15,178 bases of DNA from Psilocybe azurescens (lineage: Eukaryota; Basidiomycota; Agaricomycetes; Agaricales; Agrocybaceae). The position numbers and the translations under genes were made by a program. The stretch is from positions 1 to 15,178 of the forward strand of contig JAJIRX010000605.1 of NCBI GenBank assembly GCA_023853785.1, written 5' to 3'. Each line of letters begins with the position of its first letter. Position 1 is the stretch's first letter. The notes under the pieces were generated by a model, which searched no databases, was not told where the DNA came from, and worked only from the letters and a program-made list of their open reading frames with translations. Positions 1 to 10,753 of the stretch are shown in pieces.

Positions 1-2705
1 TGATGAATATAAAGCGGATATTTTGTCGTCGGCGAGCAATTATACCGATGCTGTATGTATCGCCCAACTAGAACCAGCCAGCAGGTGATGACTCTGGGGA
101 ACCAGTCGAGGAACTAAAAGTGTTTGTGGGCGTATCAGATAATGCACATACAGAGTACCATGGCTTTAGTATGCCACTTCAACAATATGGTGCAACCGAG
201 CTGTCAAGACCTCCAAACGAAGAGACGTCCTGGACAATAAAGACAACAAACAATTCCGACCACGTTACATGGGTTGGTTACCCGTTTTCGACAGAACAAA
301 GAGACTTACCTAATGTACGGAAATCTGAACGGGATTTATGGCATACTTATTCGTCAAGAATCGGCGAGTCAAGTATTTTTAGTGCGTGGATTCCCACTTT
401 CTGAATTGTAAACGCAATAAAGGACGGGGAAAACAACAATTGCGCCGTTCACACACAAATTAAAAATCCCTCGTGCCTGGTCATCGTTTTGTCCCCTTTA
501 GACTGTTCTATAATGCAATGTACGTGAGTGATTGTGTCCTTACGGCAATGTACATCGAGGCACCTTGAGAAACGAGTTCATTGTATATCGGCGCATGGCG
601 GAGAATTGGGAACCTGATGGGTGACTTCAAGCTCGAAGTTTTAAGCTCCGATTGATAGTAAATTCGACTCCGACTCACAACGGTCACGACGCCGATCGAT
701 TCTACTTGCCTTATTTGGGGTCATGCCTGTTTCTGCCAGTCAAAGGAGACCTTATCCACAGTCAGTATACGTAGTATATTTGCAATTATGACTCTACTAC
801 TGATGCATCGGTGCATCCTCCACTAAAAATAGGTTACACAGCCATTTTATCACCCAATGTATCCACGGTCTTGCGGTCAATTCGTAGGATATAATGGTTT
901 GAGTGGAATTCGACAGTACTTCATGCGCCCAACATTATACATTAGTCGGATCCATTGAGAAACGGTTACATCATCCCGAGTTAACAGATCTTCATTACCA
1001 AAATTAACTTCTATATCAATTGGCTAAGATCAATAGTAAGTCTATATTGATCACCTGAACCTCTCTCAATAAATGACATTCTGCATTGAAGATTGTACGA
1101 TAAATTCCTTCCCTCTCATGCGATACACCCTCATTCGGTTCGACATTTGACTGAGGTGAGTTTCCTTTGCTACGCAGTTCATTCAACGTTAGATTACTAT
1201 CTATCTATCTACACTAGTATCTTTGTGTAACGGGTAGTGTAGCGTAGTAATATAGTCGATTCTACATCTGACTGAGTAATAATTTTATGAAAACTACAGA
1301 CCAGCCAAGTTGATTCGGGTTGCAACATTATATCTCCCGTACCCGCTGGAGAACTCAGGACGGTCGAAGGTTAATCGATCTCGCTTGCGCAGCGACAAAT
1401 ATTCAAAATCCCAGAAACGTTAGAAAAACGCACCGTACCCGCCACCTGCTTCAAATTTGAAAACCGCATCGTTATCCTTTCTCCCAACTCATTATCAACT
1501 ACACTTGCGGGTGTCATCAGCGGCATGGTAGTTTGTTACGCACATGATCCGTGTACGGTAATACGAGTCGTCGTGTCAACAAGTGTCCGTGGAGCTTAGA
1601 CTGCTAAGGCTGCCATCGCTAGACTCGAAGCCGTTCGGTTGTAACACTCACAAACGAGAAGTATTCCTCGATGACATTCGATACTGCTAGTTTCGCTAGA
1701 AGAATGGCTTCGGAGTAGTTTGATCCTCTTTAGCACTCTTTAATTCTAGTAGCCTTCTACGTAGAACAACCCCACCTGCTTTCATCTTCCCTTGAAACTT
1801 GCCGGCAGACATCAGGACAGCACTGATTGAGCCCTATACTTATAAACAGCCACCGAAGCCTCTATGATTCGTGCTCTAGGCACATCGGATGATTAGCATG
1901 TCATATTTGAAGGGAACGGTACGATATACTTACACCGGTGGCTCCTAATACGTGTACATAAGTAGTGCGTTTGGTCGGTGTGTTTGCAGATACAGATGTT
2001 CTGACTAATATGAAGATCGCAACTTGGATGTCGGTAGGCCCTTCGAGTGACAGGATTGGCAGGTAAATATATGTGGGGCTGCCTGGCTCCGAGAATTCAT
2101 TGTTTCATCTGAGGCGCTGATATGAATTGGTTATGAACTTGTTTCCGGTTTTCGTTCTAGTTGGCGGTATTACATATGTCAAACGCATGCTACGTGGGGG
2201 CTGAGGATATTTTAGTGCATCGCTGGAGTGACGCTAGCGCCGATGAGACGCCTTCGAGGTTGTGGATGGTGCAAGGGAGGGTATGAATGTCGTTCAAGAC
2301 AGTGACGAACAGAGCGCTAAACAAAGAGCGACGCCACCCGGAACAAGCAAGAACAAGTAGTTACTATGGCAACTGTGGAAATGAGAGTGGGGATTTAGTG
2401 GAATCTCCATTGCTTGGTTACCTGTATACACTCTCTTATCACCCAATCCCTTTTGACGGTTCTCGAGTTCCTGGTTTTAATCCCGACTTTACTCAAAACA
2501 TATATAACCGCCCCGGATCGTGAAAAGCCCGGTCTTTGAACAACAAAGTCCATACTAGTTGGTTTCTTTTGTCTCGTGCATATCACACAGACACGGGAAC
2601 AAGCCCTGAACCACGCAGGCATCGATATTGTGACCACGGAAAGGAAGCTGGAATCATACCATTTGCGTGGGGATTGGGATTATAGTTGAAGGATAAGACG
2701 ACGGA
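1..2705. other. Intergenic region, no recognisable gene
   Basis: No open frame here resembles a known protein. The longest frames (120-404 + and 2287-2523 +) have no domain motif, no convincing splice partners and a composition like random sequence. The only small structures seen are a short CTAT microsatellite near 1197-1210 and scattered TATA-like words. The last part (about 2300-2705) should contain the promoter of the SH3 gene that starts at 2706, but I see no decisive promoter element there. Confidence 0.55.
1197..1210. repeat. Short CTAT microsatellite
   Basis: Three and a half perfect copies of CTAT in tandem. It is short enough to be incidental and has no visible link to a gene. Confidence 0.6.
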
Positions 2706-5162
2706 ATGGCATCTGCAGTGTATTCGGAACCTCCATGTGAGTAGATTTACTTTGAACAAAGCCGGGATGGATGAAATGTCATTCGAGCGTGCTGTTCCTC
2801 GAGTGGGATGGTTCAGACAGATATATGAACAGCAAATGTTCATTTTCATTGTTCTCGACCCATGTACATCTTCTGGCCATCTATGTTGCAGAGAAGAGTG
2901 CCTAGATGCTCGCTGTTCATTCATACAAAACCTCATGCCTGGATCTGCATCGGATATCACATTTCATATACCCTGGATCGCCAATTGTCTATATTTTCTG
3001 TTGGATTTGCACCAAATTCCGTTATGGATTCTAAAAATAATAGCAACGCTTAGACTGACAATCTTCTTCGTTTTCAGCATCGCGACTCTCGATATCCCTG
3101 GAGGGAACGGCATCGGCGTCGCCCTTTCCATCGCCCTCGTCCTCGTTTCTCCCACCACCCACCCCTGGGGCTCACGAATTTGCCGTCAAGCCGGTTCCGC
3201 CCGCCCGCAACGGAAGAAAAACGAGCAACGCGAACACCACCTCGCACCCGCAACCACAACTACCATCGCAATCGCAACCACTGCTCCCACCTGCGCCGAG
3301 CCCACCTCTGCTGCTTCCTGAAACAGATTCTGTCAACCGAGACCCAGCTTCCGACCTGAAAATGCAGCATGAGCCATCATCGCAGCCGCCCTCGCTAAAG
3401 GGCGTCGCTCAGGCACATATTTCAAACACGAACGGGTTATCTCAACAGCTGCCGGCCTCAAAGAGGCGTTGCCTCCAGCTCCGTTGTCTCCTGCTTTAAT
3501 TTCCCCCATGACTCCTACGCCGTCGAGCATCCAGAGAAAGATTATCCCGAAGGAGTACCTCGAGCCGCCTCGATCTCCAGGACATTTCGATCAATCGCAT
3601 TCATCGTCAACGACACCGACGATCCCAACTGCTGCCCTACCGCCTGAAGATGACGAACAAAACATCACTGATAACTCGTCTACACCAGCAACCGCGACAA
3701 TATCGTCATTTTCATCATCGTCGTTATCGCCGCCATCACGGGCAAGGGGTAGAGTCTTCTCTTTCCAAAATCATCATCCCTGAGGGCCTCATCGAGGCAT
3801 CCACACCGGGCAGCGGGTTTTCCAGCCCCGCATTTACACCCAGCAGCCGGCCCATATCTACCACCGACCCCTCGCTATTCTCCAACCGCCCCGCACCCCC
3901 ATCTCCCGCGATGTCGCGCCGCGTCTCCGGCGCCCCTCCATGTCCTCCACCCGCTCGCGCTCCTCCCGCCCGCCATCCACCGCCGTGTCCCGCACCAACT
4001 CGCTTCGCAAATCCACACACTCGGGAGCAGGGGCTCCGCGCGCAACTCGCCCGTGATCAACCCACACCGGCAGTCCGTGGGCAGCCAGCTGAGCCAGAGC
4101 TTCGCGCCGCTCCCGTCGCCGCAGAAGCTCACCTTCTCGCTGAACGTCCAGCAGCCGTCCGCATCAGGCTCCTCGAGCTCGTCGTCGTCAGCCAGTGTCA
4201 ATATGGGTGCGGGTATACCAGCCAACCCAACGACACCCGGCGCGGCTACGCTCCTCCCTTCCGCTGCCAACACCACAGCCGCGGCTGGGACATTGACGTC
4301 GAGTTCGAAGCGCGCCTCGGCGATAATCTACATCAAGATCCGCGATTTCGGCTTCGGGCCCTCCGACGAGCGGCATATGGGGCTTGGCCCCGAAGTGCCC
4401 AAATCGAACCGCATCGGGCGGATGAACAGGCGGCTACGCGGCACGCGCACACTCAGCACGTTCAGCCAGGGCAGCGTCAGCAGCTCCGACGGCGATGGTG
4501 AGGAGGAAGAGGACGAGGACGATGTGGATGTGGAGGATTGGAATATCGGCGGGGCGGGTGGAGGTGGTGGTGGAGGGTGGGATGGGTTTAGGATGGGTTT
4601 GGGGCGGTTTAATTGGAGTACAGGCGCGAATGCTGCTACTGTTATGGAGAATGAGCGGCAACAGCAGCAGGGCCAGGATTTCCCGAGCCGGATGGATCTG
4701 GACCGCAATTTCTTGGATGGCGACAGCGAGCCTGAGATGGATGACGACGATGAGTACTACGATGCTGTACACGATGGAGAGGAAGAGGAAGAAGAGACGC
4801 TGTATCCTGGGCTGTATCGCGCGCTGTACGCTTTCGAGCCGGAGGGCACTGCGGAAATGCGGCTGGTGGAGGACCAGATCGTGCGTGTTGTCGGGAGGGG
4901 CGGTGGAGTGGGGTGGGCCGTTGTTATTGACGAGAGCGGTGGGGGCGAGGGCGAGGGCGACGAAGTTGATAAATCGAAAATGGATGGACGCCCGCCTGCG
5001 CCCCAAAACACGCACTCGTCCCGGAGAGTTATCTGGAGCCTGTGAAATTGGACTGGGAAGACGAGGGAGGAAGAGGTACCTGTTCCCGCTGCTGCCGCTG
5101 GCGGTGGTGGTCACGATGTGAACACTCCTGTCGGCGTTGTTCCTTCGATTACTTTGGCGTAG
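2706..5162 (+). CDS. Fungal SH3-domain protein, reading frame broken by six homopolymer indels
   Basis: Large, mostly disordered fungal adaptor with one C-terminal SH3 domain, about 705 residues if the frame is followed across six single-base slips. Proposed exon 1 is 2706-2736: an ATG opening a ten-codon exon (MASAVYSEPP) before a GTGAGT donor. The intron is 2737-3077, with a CTGAC branch-like site and TTTTCAG acceptor; phase 1 matches on both sides. Exon 2 is 3078-5162. In order it encodes a Pro/Ser-rich region, a conserved-looking stretch with LSPALISPMTP and IIPKEYLEPP, a Ser/Arg-rich stretch, IIYIKIRDFGFG near 4325, two acidic tracts, and the SH3 domain from about 4812 (ALYAFEPE, GVGW, VPESYLEPV). 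It ends with an Ala/Gly-rich tail at TAG 5160-5162. Slips lie at AAA 3460-3462, GGGG 3746-3749, CCCC 3933-3936, GGGG 4030-4033, C4A4 5001-5008 and GGG 5065-5067. No stop codons remain in the joined frame. Relation to yeast Nbp2 or fission yeast Skb5 adaptors is only an inference. Exon 1 is the least certain part: its intron (341 nt) is much longer than others here. Confidence 0.78.
2737..3077 (+). other. Proposed first intron of the SH3 gene
   Basis: The GTGAGT donor at 2737 follows a short ATG exon. The acceptor TTCTTCGTTTTCAG ends at 3077 and is preceded by a CTGAC branch-point-like word near 3055. Exon 1 leaves one codon base and exon 2 supplies the next two, so the frame is kept. The acceptor is strong. 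The donor choice is inferred, and the 341-nt length is unusual beside the 51-73 nt introns of the neighbouring genes, so a further small exon may lie inside it. Confidence 0.5.
4557..4577 (+). repeat. GGT/GGA repeat coding for a glycine run
   Basis: A short GGN-rich tract inside the SH3 gene that encodes consecutive glycines between two acidic segments. It is low-complexity coding sequence and probably length-variable. Confidence 0.6.
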
Positions 5163-5960
5163 ATTGCTGCATTTTTTCCCCCTGGGTGTGGTAGTTCATT
5201 TTCCTTTCTTCCTTTCGGGTTTGTGTCTTCTGTTTTTTTTCCTTATGTTTCTTTTTATTATTTCTTTTCTTCGACGTTGGAGTTTTCGGGGCGAGATAGG
5301 GTGGAGGTGAGACGCAACCCTGGGCCTTTCGGACAAGCATCCATGTCTTTGTTTTTGCTATCTTCGTATTAGTTTTTTTATCCTCCTTTCTCGTAGACCT
5401 TACGCCGGAAGTAGCTCACCCCTTCTTTTCCTTCACCCTCACCTTCATACCTTCATTGCTTGGGCATCCTGTGTTCTTCACACATCTCCGACCCATTGTA
5501 CTCGTTTTGTTTCTCTTTTTTATTCTCGTACATGTTGTATGTACTTACTCACATCTGGTCTGAATATTCCGTATCCAACCGTCTTCAAGCTTCAAGTCTC
5601 CTGGCCATACCTAGGTATTACCTTCGTAGCCTTGTTCGAGTCATTTTCTCGTACTCTTGAGCGTACTATACCTTCGAGCCATTCTTCGCATACCCACCCT
5701 TCCAACTCCTCCATCTTCATTCAAGTCCTCCATCATCATTCGTTTTGGCCCTTTCAACGCCAACAAAAGCATCATCCAGCCACAGTGATCAACTCGTTTT
5801 CCCTTCTCTTTTTAACTATTGGCAACCAATCTCCTTTTCTTTTCTCTACATAGCGTTCCACTGTCCAGCCATCTGTTTCAAGTAGGTCGGCGTCTTTACT
5901 CTCTGTCAATTTGGCCGTTTTATCATCACTTGTACTTCTATAACACTATACACATATTTG
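5163..5960 (+). other. Long pyrimidine-rich tract downstream of the SH3 gene
   Basis: Runs of T and C dominate the + strand for close to 800 nt, including a T8 run near 5233 and many CTTT/CTTC words. The first part is probably the 3' UTR of the SH3 gene. Extended CT-rich sequence is also common just upstream of fungal transcription starts, so an unrecognised + strand transcript starting downstream is possible. No protein frame supports one. Confidence 0.4.
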
Positions 5961-7821
5961 TTCATTTACTCAAATTCCAAAAACGAAGATGTTTCAAAAT
6001 ATACCTAGAGGCAGGTTACAAGATCGCTGCAAAACTACTTAAAATGTAGTCGCGCATCATCCTACGATTCTATTCTGTCGGCGCGAGATATGTTGTTTAA
6101 TAATCGTCCCGTGGCACCATCATCAAACCTATAACTGCCCTTCCGTCCGCGCAAGATATTTCTTCATCGCCTTCTTCGCTGCTCTCATCTACACTGAATA
6201 TTCGGGTTCGTTTTAAAATTGGCTGTACGAGCCAAATGGATCAACTCTTCCGACCGTCTTGAATTCTTCAGCAGTAGGGTAGGGGCCTGGGAGTCTGTTC
6301 CGGTTGCACGCTGGGTATTGTCAATGATGTGGCCCTGCTGACCATCAGGCGCTTATCATCTATATGACTCGAAATCTCCGATGTGACGATAAAATTGGAC
6401 AACGAAAAGTTGTATTTTTTCTACAATAAATATGCTGCCGGATTTCAGAGACAGTAAACTTTCAGTATGGTATGATGGTGGTGTGGTTTGGCGTGAGAGA
6501 ACCAATACTGATGGTCAGCAGCACAGTCTCTATATCATTTACTCTGGGAAGTATGTAGGTGTAAAAGAGCCCAGTTCGGCGAATGGTTGTCCTTTCCGAA
6601 TGGCCATAGACCTAGGACTTTATCAAGACAGTCTGTTGGTCAACTGCGTATGGATACCATGTATTTAACGACAGTGGCTGCGTAGATTAAATTGACCAAG
6701 ACTTTGCGACCAGGGCGTTGACCGATCCCTCAGGTGACCATATATGCGGAATAGAGGAACAAAACCGGTGACTTTGCTTGATTCTTGGAATTCGACCTGC
6801 AGATACTATCGTATACTATGTGTTGTCTAAAGCAAGACGCAATAGAACAGGGCTGGAGTCACGACACTCAAACAATAAAGATATCTCCAACTCCGAGCAA
6901 CTGGCAATGAGGAACAGAAGAGGAAGGTGTTAGCTTGTTTGATAATTAGCTAAAGCAATATTGATGATCTGGGCTTGAATTTATGGATTATCGCACTCAA
7001 CCATGCGGCCGTCAATAATGATTAGGTAGGGATTTTGTATTGAGATACCTGACATATGAAGCTGTTCCATAGGCTTTCTGAAATTCTGACGAGTTCTGTG
7101 AAGACCAGCAGACTTATACCGGTGGCTGCTCTGTATAAGAGGAAGGGGTGAAAATCCAGTTATACAGACCTGTATATTTTAATCCTCGATACGTGCGGCT
7201 CCCACGGCAGGGTGTCTTGGTTCGGTATATGATTGAAATTAAAGATCGCGTTAGACTCATAACATACATTATATGTTATACAGCAGCCGTCAAGTGCAAT
7301 GATGAGTAGGCACCGGGCACCAGGTATTCAGAGCCGGACACAACGATGAGTTGAAAGATACACAGCGAGCTCTCTACAGGTAAGGGCAAACAAAGGAACC
7401 TGGCATGTCAGCGGTCAGGGACCCAAGGGTTCGTGCCCACTGATAACGTGGGACTCTTAGATGGGAGGACACACCAAAAAAATGGAAACGGTCTAGTATT
7501 TTGCAGATTGCTGTAATACGACGCAGTCTGCAATGACCTTCCACTGAACATAACAGAGAAACTCAGGAATCGACTATAGATTCTTGGCATGTTCGCAATT
7601 AATGTTTAGGTCCTTTACCTTGCGTCACACGATATTATCGAAGTCAAGCAATGCTGCAGGGTGACTTGATTTGCGACCTTAATCCAGGAGACATGCACGG
7701 TGATAAATAATATGAAAACTTCCGGATTCACAGATTTAGAGCACACCACGTAAATCATTTCTCATTTTGTCATAGTACAATCAAGCACACATCAGACCAT
7801 ATAGATCTGAGCTCGGAGTCC
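5163..7821. other. Intergenic region: 3' flank of SH3 gene, pyrimidine-rich tract, then nothing recognisable
   Basis: The SH3 gene (+) and the questin-oxidase-like gene (-) converge on this interval, so it should hold both 3' ends. From just after the SH3 stop to roughly 5960 the + strand is strikingly rich in C and T. The rest is ordinary-looking sequence. Frames such as 5460-5660, 5539-5853 and 6432-6668 (+) show no domain or conserved motif. I see no convincing poly(A) signal next to either stop. Confidence 0.5.
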
Positions 7822-9621
7822 TTAGTTACAATCGTCCCTTCTTTTACTTGCGGGAAGGACGGAGTTCGGAAGGGGAGGAAGACTTAAGCCTCTTCTATCC
7901 CACACTACCGGCACCGGCGAGTCTGCTCCCAATGGGGGCTGGCCTTCTCTAACCCATCCCAACCTCGCTGTAGTCAACCCAGCGGCCCTCAAAAACAGCG
8001 TCCCGTCAATCAAATCTGCGTCCTTCAGCTCCGTGTTGGAGAACACTCCTTTGGCTATCCCACCGAAGCGCGAGGAGAACTCGGAAAGCGCCCGCTGAAG
8101 CTTGGATATATGGTCATCCGGATGGGTGAGGGTCGACTGAATGATGGCAAGCCATGGTTCAGGTGTGATGGCCTGGGACGAGGTAGGTGACGGGTAAGCT
8201 GCCGCGTGAGGAGTTGGGTGCGCGCCTGGTGGTGCGGGGTGAAGCAAGCTTGAATCGTTGAAGAAACGAGGTATATCGATTGGATACCGGTGTCGAGCGA
8301 TATACCACACTAAGGTAATGGCAAGATAGCCTTTCAGAAGAAGGACTTGGGAGCTAGGTTTGAGGATTGAGAAGATGCTGGAAATGAAGATAGAGGCAGT
8401 GACGAAGTGCATGCTGAATTTGACAGAATGTCAGAGATTAAAGACATAACTGACGAACGGGTTGGAGCAAGACTTACGTGAAGAAATCAGCATTGAATGG
8501 CTTATCGGAGCCCTCGAATCCGCCAACACCGTATATCAGCGAACATATCCAGATCAGCTCTTTAACCTTTTCCTGCAAGTTTTCTTCGCCGACTATCCAT
8601 TCGTCAACGTATTTCTTGATTGTCTCGCCAGAGTTTACAAGGTTCTCTTTGTAGAATCCCATTGGGTTCTTTAACTCAACCGGGGCAAGGGCGGGATTTG
8701 CGAGTACTCGTGCAAGGACGGTGAAGGCGTGTATCTCTTTCCCTGCTTCTCCCTTGTCTCCCAGACCCACTTTGTTCGCGAACTGAGATGCGAGGCTTTC
8801 CGCCTTAGATGCATCGTTGAAGAGTGAAGAAGGGAATAGCTCTGGAGACTCTGCCTTGTGAACGGCTGTCTGTGCAAGACCTACAAATGTATGTCATAGA
8901 GACCAATACTATGAGCCTTCTGGATTAGATATAGCAGGTGGCAATACACAGACCTTCGGCAAAGGTTCCAGGCAAGCCAAACTCAACACCAAGTCCAGTA
9001 TGGATTAAGGGGTGGAAAAGACCAGCGAAGAAGCGGTTCAACATCCCGGGATTTTTATCGCCAGCGCCAAAATTAGCGCCCGATGAAAACACGTATTCCT
9101 CCAAAATTGTACTGAAATCCTTTTCAGTAACTTCGCTCTTGAAGAATTCGAGATATCCTTGATAGTAGCTACGTAACTGTGAAAAACGTCCTAGAAAAAG
9201 TGATTGGAGAGAGGAGACGCACTTTTCATCACCCAAGTAATCTTTCCAATTGTCCTTGGTGATAGGATTGGGGAGATAAATGCATCACGCTGATCTTTGC
9301 TATTCTCCTCATTTGTCTTCTGAAGGATAGCAGCATCCGCCCCAAGTGCCCACAGCGTCAAAAGTGTATGTGGAATATGGCTAATCAGAGTCGTGATACG
9401 AAACAGGTTAGGATCTGTGCCACACACATAGCAAGAAGCACGTACTTATGGAACCCGCGGAAGTTGAAAAAGACATGGTGTTTCTTCTGATTCTCCGTCA
9501 AAGCTTTGCGGAGAGTGTTGATGGACTCTGGAGAGATGCCTGGCCAGATACGAGGAGCCAAGCTGTTATTGTTGGCTCCGCTAGAGGGTACAGGGAAGTA
9601 TTTTTCGTCGATTGCTGCCAT
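7822..9621 (-). CDS. Questin-oxidase-like family protein with one apparent frameshift
   Basis: Member of the fungal questin oxidase-like family (Pfam Questin_oxidase, which includes GedK/AtQO and AflY-type enzymes acting on anthraquinone or polyketide intermediates); the substrate here is unknown. Five exons: 9446-9621, 9223-9380, 8954-9168, 8478-8880 and 7822-8413. The introns are 65, 54, 73 and 64 nt, all GT-AG with matching phases. The product is about 514 residues. Visible family features are FHNHIPHTLLTLWALG (from residue 57, formed across intron 1), FHPLIHTGLGVEF (163-175), FAEGLAQTAVH (across intron 3) and ADFFTMHFVTAS (across intron 4). The start ATG at 9621 has A at -3. In exon 2 the frame changes at the C4 run 9270-9273; one more C would give a continuous family-like sequence (ISPNPITKDNWKDYLG). 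As printed, the gene would be truncated near residue 95. No other polyketide genes adjoin it, so a cluster role is not supported. Confidence 0.88.
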
Positions 9622-9663
9622 ATTGTACAGTGTGGGGTAATGGGTTGAAATGGATAATGGAAG

Positions 9664-9676
9664 CCTTTTTAAAAAG
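9664..9676 (-). promoter_or_regulatory. Possible TATA-like element of the questin-oxidase-like gene
   Basis: On the minus strand the sequence CTTTTTAAAAAGG lies about 45-55 nt upstream of the start codon at 9621. The position and AT content suit a TATA-type element, but nothing else confirms it. Confidence 0.3.
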
Positions 9677-10204
9677 ATGTCTGAGAGCGCTCGTGTGCAT
9701 TCACTAAGATCGGACTCCATGCAGAGAAGACTAACTAGATCTGTACCGAGCACCGGGTCTAAGAAGATGACCCTGATAAATGGCATCGAATACGATCGTT
9801 GTCGTTACAAGAAGCTTCGTGTGATCTGCAGTTGGGTTGATGAACTGCGGCCGTGGCGATTCGTAGTAATGAGAACAGTGATATGAAGATACTCATGACG
9901 CTATCACTCCAATGATCTATAAGCCCAAGGAGCACGCTTTTAGAGTTCTGTGTGGCTTTAACGGGCTTCAACGGTTAATCATCCGAAAGAAGATGAATTG
10001 AGGAGTCACGAGCACGGAAACCTACCCAGAAAGTGTGATGTCAGGGCCTCTAGTTAGCAGTTGGGTGATGAGCGGTGTGGCCTCTCACCGACAAATAAGG
10101 CATCAAGAGCGTAATTCCTGTTTGTAAGTCCAGAATTCGTGCTATATTGTATCTTGCAGTACACGTTTACAGTCAGCTCCGGACCTTGTATAAGCGACTG
10201 TCAT

Positions 10205-10221
10205 CCGGATAGCCTATCCGG
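10205..10221. repeat. Perfect 8+1+8 inverted repeat
   Basis: CCGGATAG and its exact reverse complement CTATCCGG flank a single C. The word could fold into a short hairpin or serve as a symmetric protein site. It lies about 590 nt upstream of the questin-oxidase-like start codon. Confidence 0.6.
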
Positions 10222-10716
10222 CGATGGGCTTTCGAATGTTACGCGGAAGGGCTGCGCTCATTATTAGGGCATGACAGCCTGAGTCAATGCCTCAAGGATC
10301 GATGAGAACCGTGTCCGCATCATTGGTCATGGTGTCCAGGTGTTCAATACTCAATTAAAGTCTCATGGACACTGATCAACTGGGAGTAGCGTTGCGCTGT
10401 CAGCAATGTAGGACGCCTATAAAGAAGAGTGCTGGAAAACTCATGGCGTCCCAGAGTGCAGTCTCTATTCGCGTAACAAGTCAGCTTGCTACTGGATATG
10501 CACATACCTGGCTTCTTATGTGATTGGAAACTCGAGACTCAAGAGTCTTTTGTTCTCCATTGAATAACGGAACGAGACCAGCTTTCCAAACATAAACATA
10601 GCCTTAAGGTGGTCACTGGTCCAGAAAGAAGTCGGAAGGTAATACAAATTTACCTGTTCTTCGTCAATTCGAGACTACAATTCAAACGTTTAAGCTGGTC
10701 AAGTCCAACCGTTTCT

Positions 10717-10733
10717 CGGATAAATCCGGATAA
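10717..10733. repeat. Paired CGGATAA words, 10 bp apart
   Basis: CGGATAA occurs at 10717-10723 and 10727-10733, one helical turn apart. The same CGGATA core forms the inverted repeat near 10205. Direct repetition on one face of the helix is the usual arrangement for a binding site, but no factor is identified. Confidence 0.35.
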
Positions 10734-10745
10734 CTAAGCCGTAGG

Positions 10746-10753
10746 TCACGTGA
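10746..10753. promoter_or_regulatory. TCACGTGA palindrome (E-box, Cbf1-type)
   Basis: An exact 8-bp palindrome with a CACGTG core. In yeasts TCACGTG is the Cbf1 site found before methionine and sulfur genes. Here it lies 3' of the phosphorylase gene and about 1.1 kb upstream of the questin-oxidase-like gene, so its target is unclear. Confidence 0.35.

Noticed and set aside
1130..1150. GGTTCGA word suggesting a tRNA B box
   Set aside because: It lacks the following TCC/ACC consensus, and there is no A box or acceptor-stem pairing at the right distance. No tRNA could be built anywhere in the window.
2686..3321. 211-residue + strand open frame running into the SH3 gene
   Set aside because: It crosses the strong splice acceptor at 3077 and continues in a different frame from the SH3 gene. 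The sequence has no recognisable domain, so it appears to be chance.
3650..4501. A single 283-residue + strand open frame across the SH3 gene
   Set aside because: Only its part from about 3749 to 3934 fits the protein. The rest (Pro/Ala/Arg-rich) is an off-frame reading of the Ser-rich coding sequence, whose correct frame changes at 3933-3936 and 4030-4033.
4434..5114. 226-residue minus-strand open frame opposite the SH3 domain
   Set aside because: It arises from the GC-rich, low-complexity codons of the + strand gene. No domain is visible and the + strand SH3 reading is clear.
1928..7127. Near-identical 16-mers ACTTAYACCGGTGGCT at 1928-1943 and 7112-7127, with a partial inverted copy near 1847-1855
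   Set aside because: A 15-of-16 match between any two places in a 15-kb window is expected about once by chance, and similarity does not extend into the flanks.
9169..9222. In-frame sequence CVSSLQSLFLGRFSQLRS as part of the questin-oxidase-like protein
   Set aside because: It is open by chance. Removing it as a 54-nt GT-AG intron joins LGDE to NYYQGYLEFF in phase, which suits the family better.
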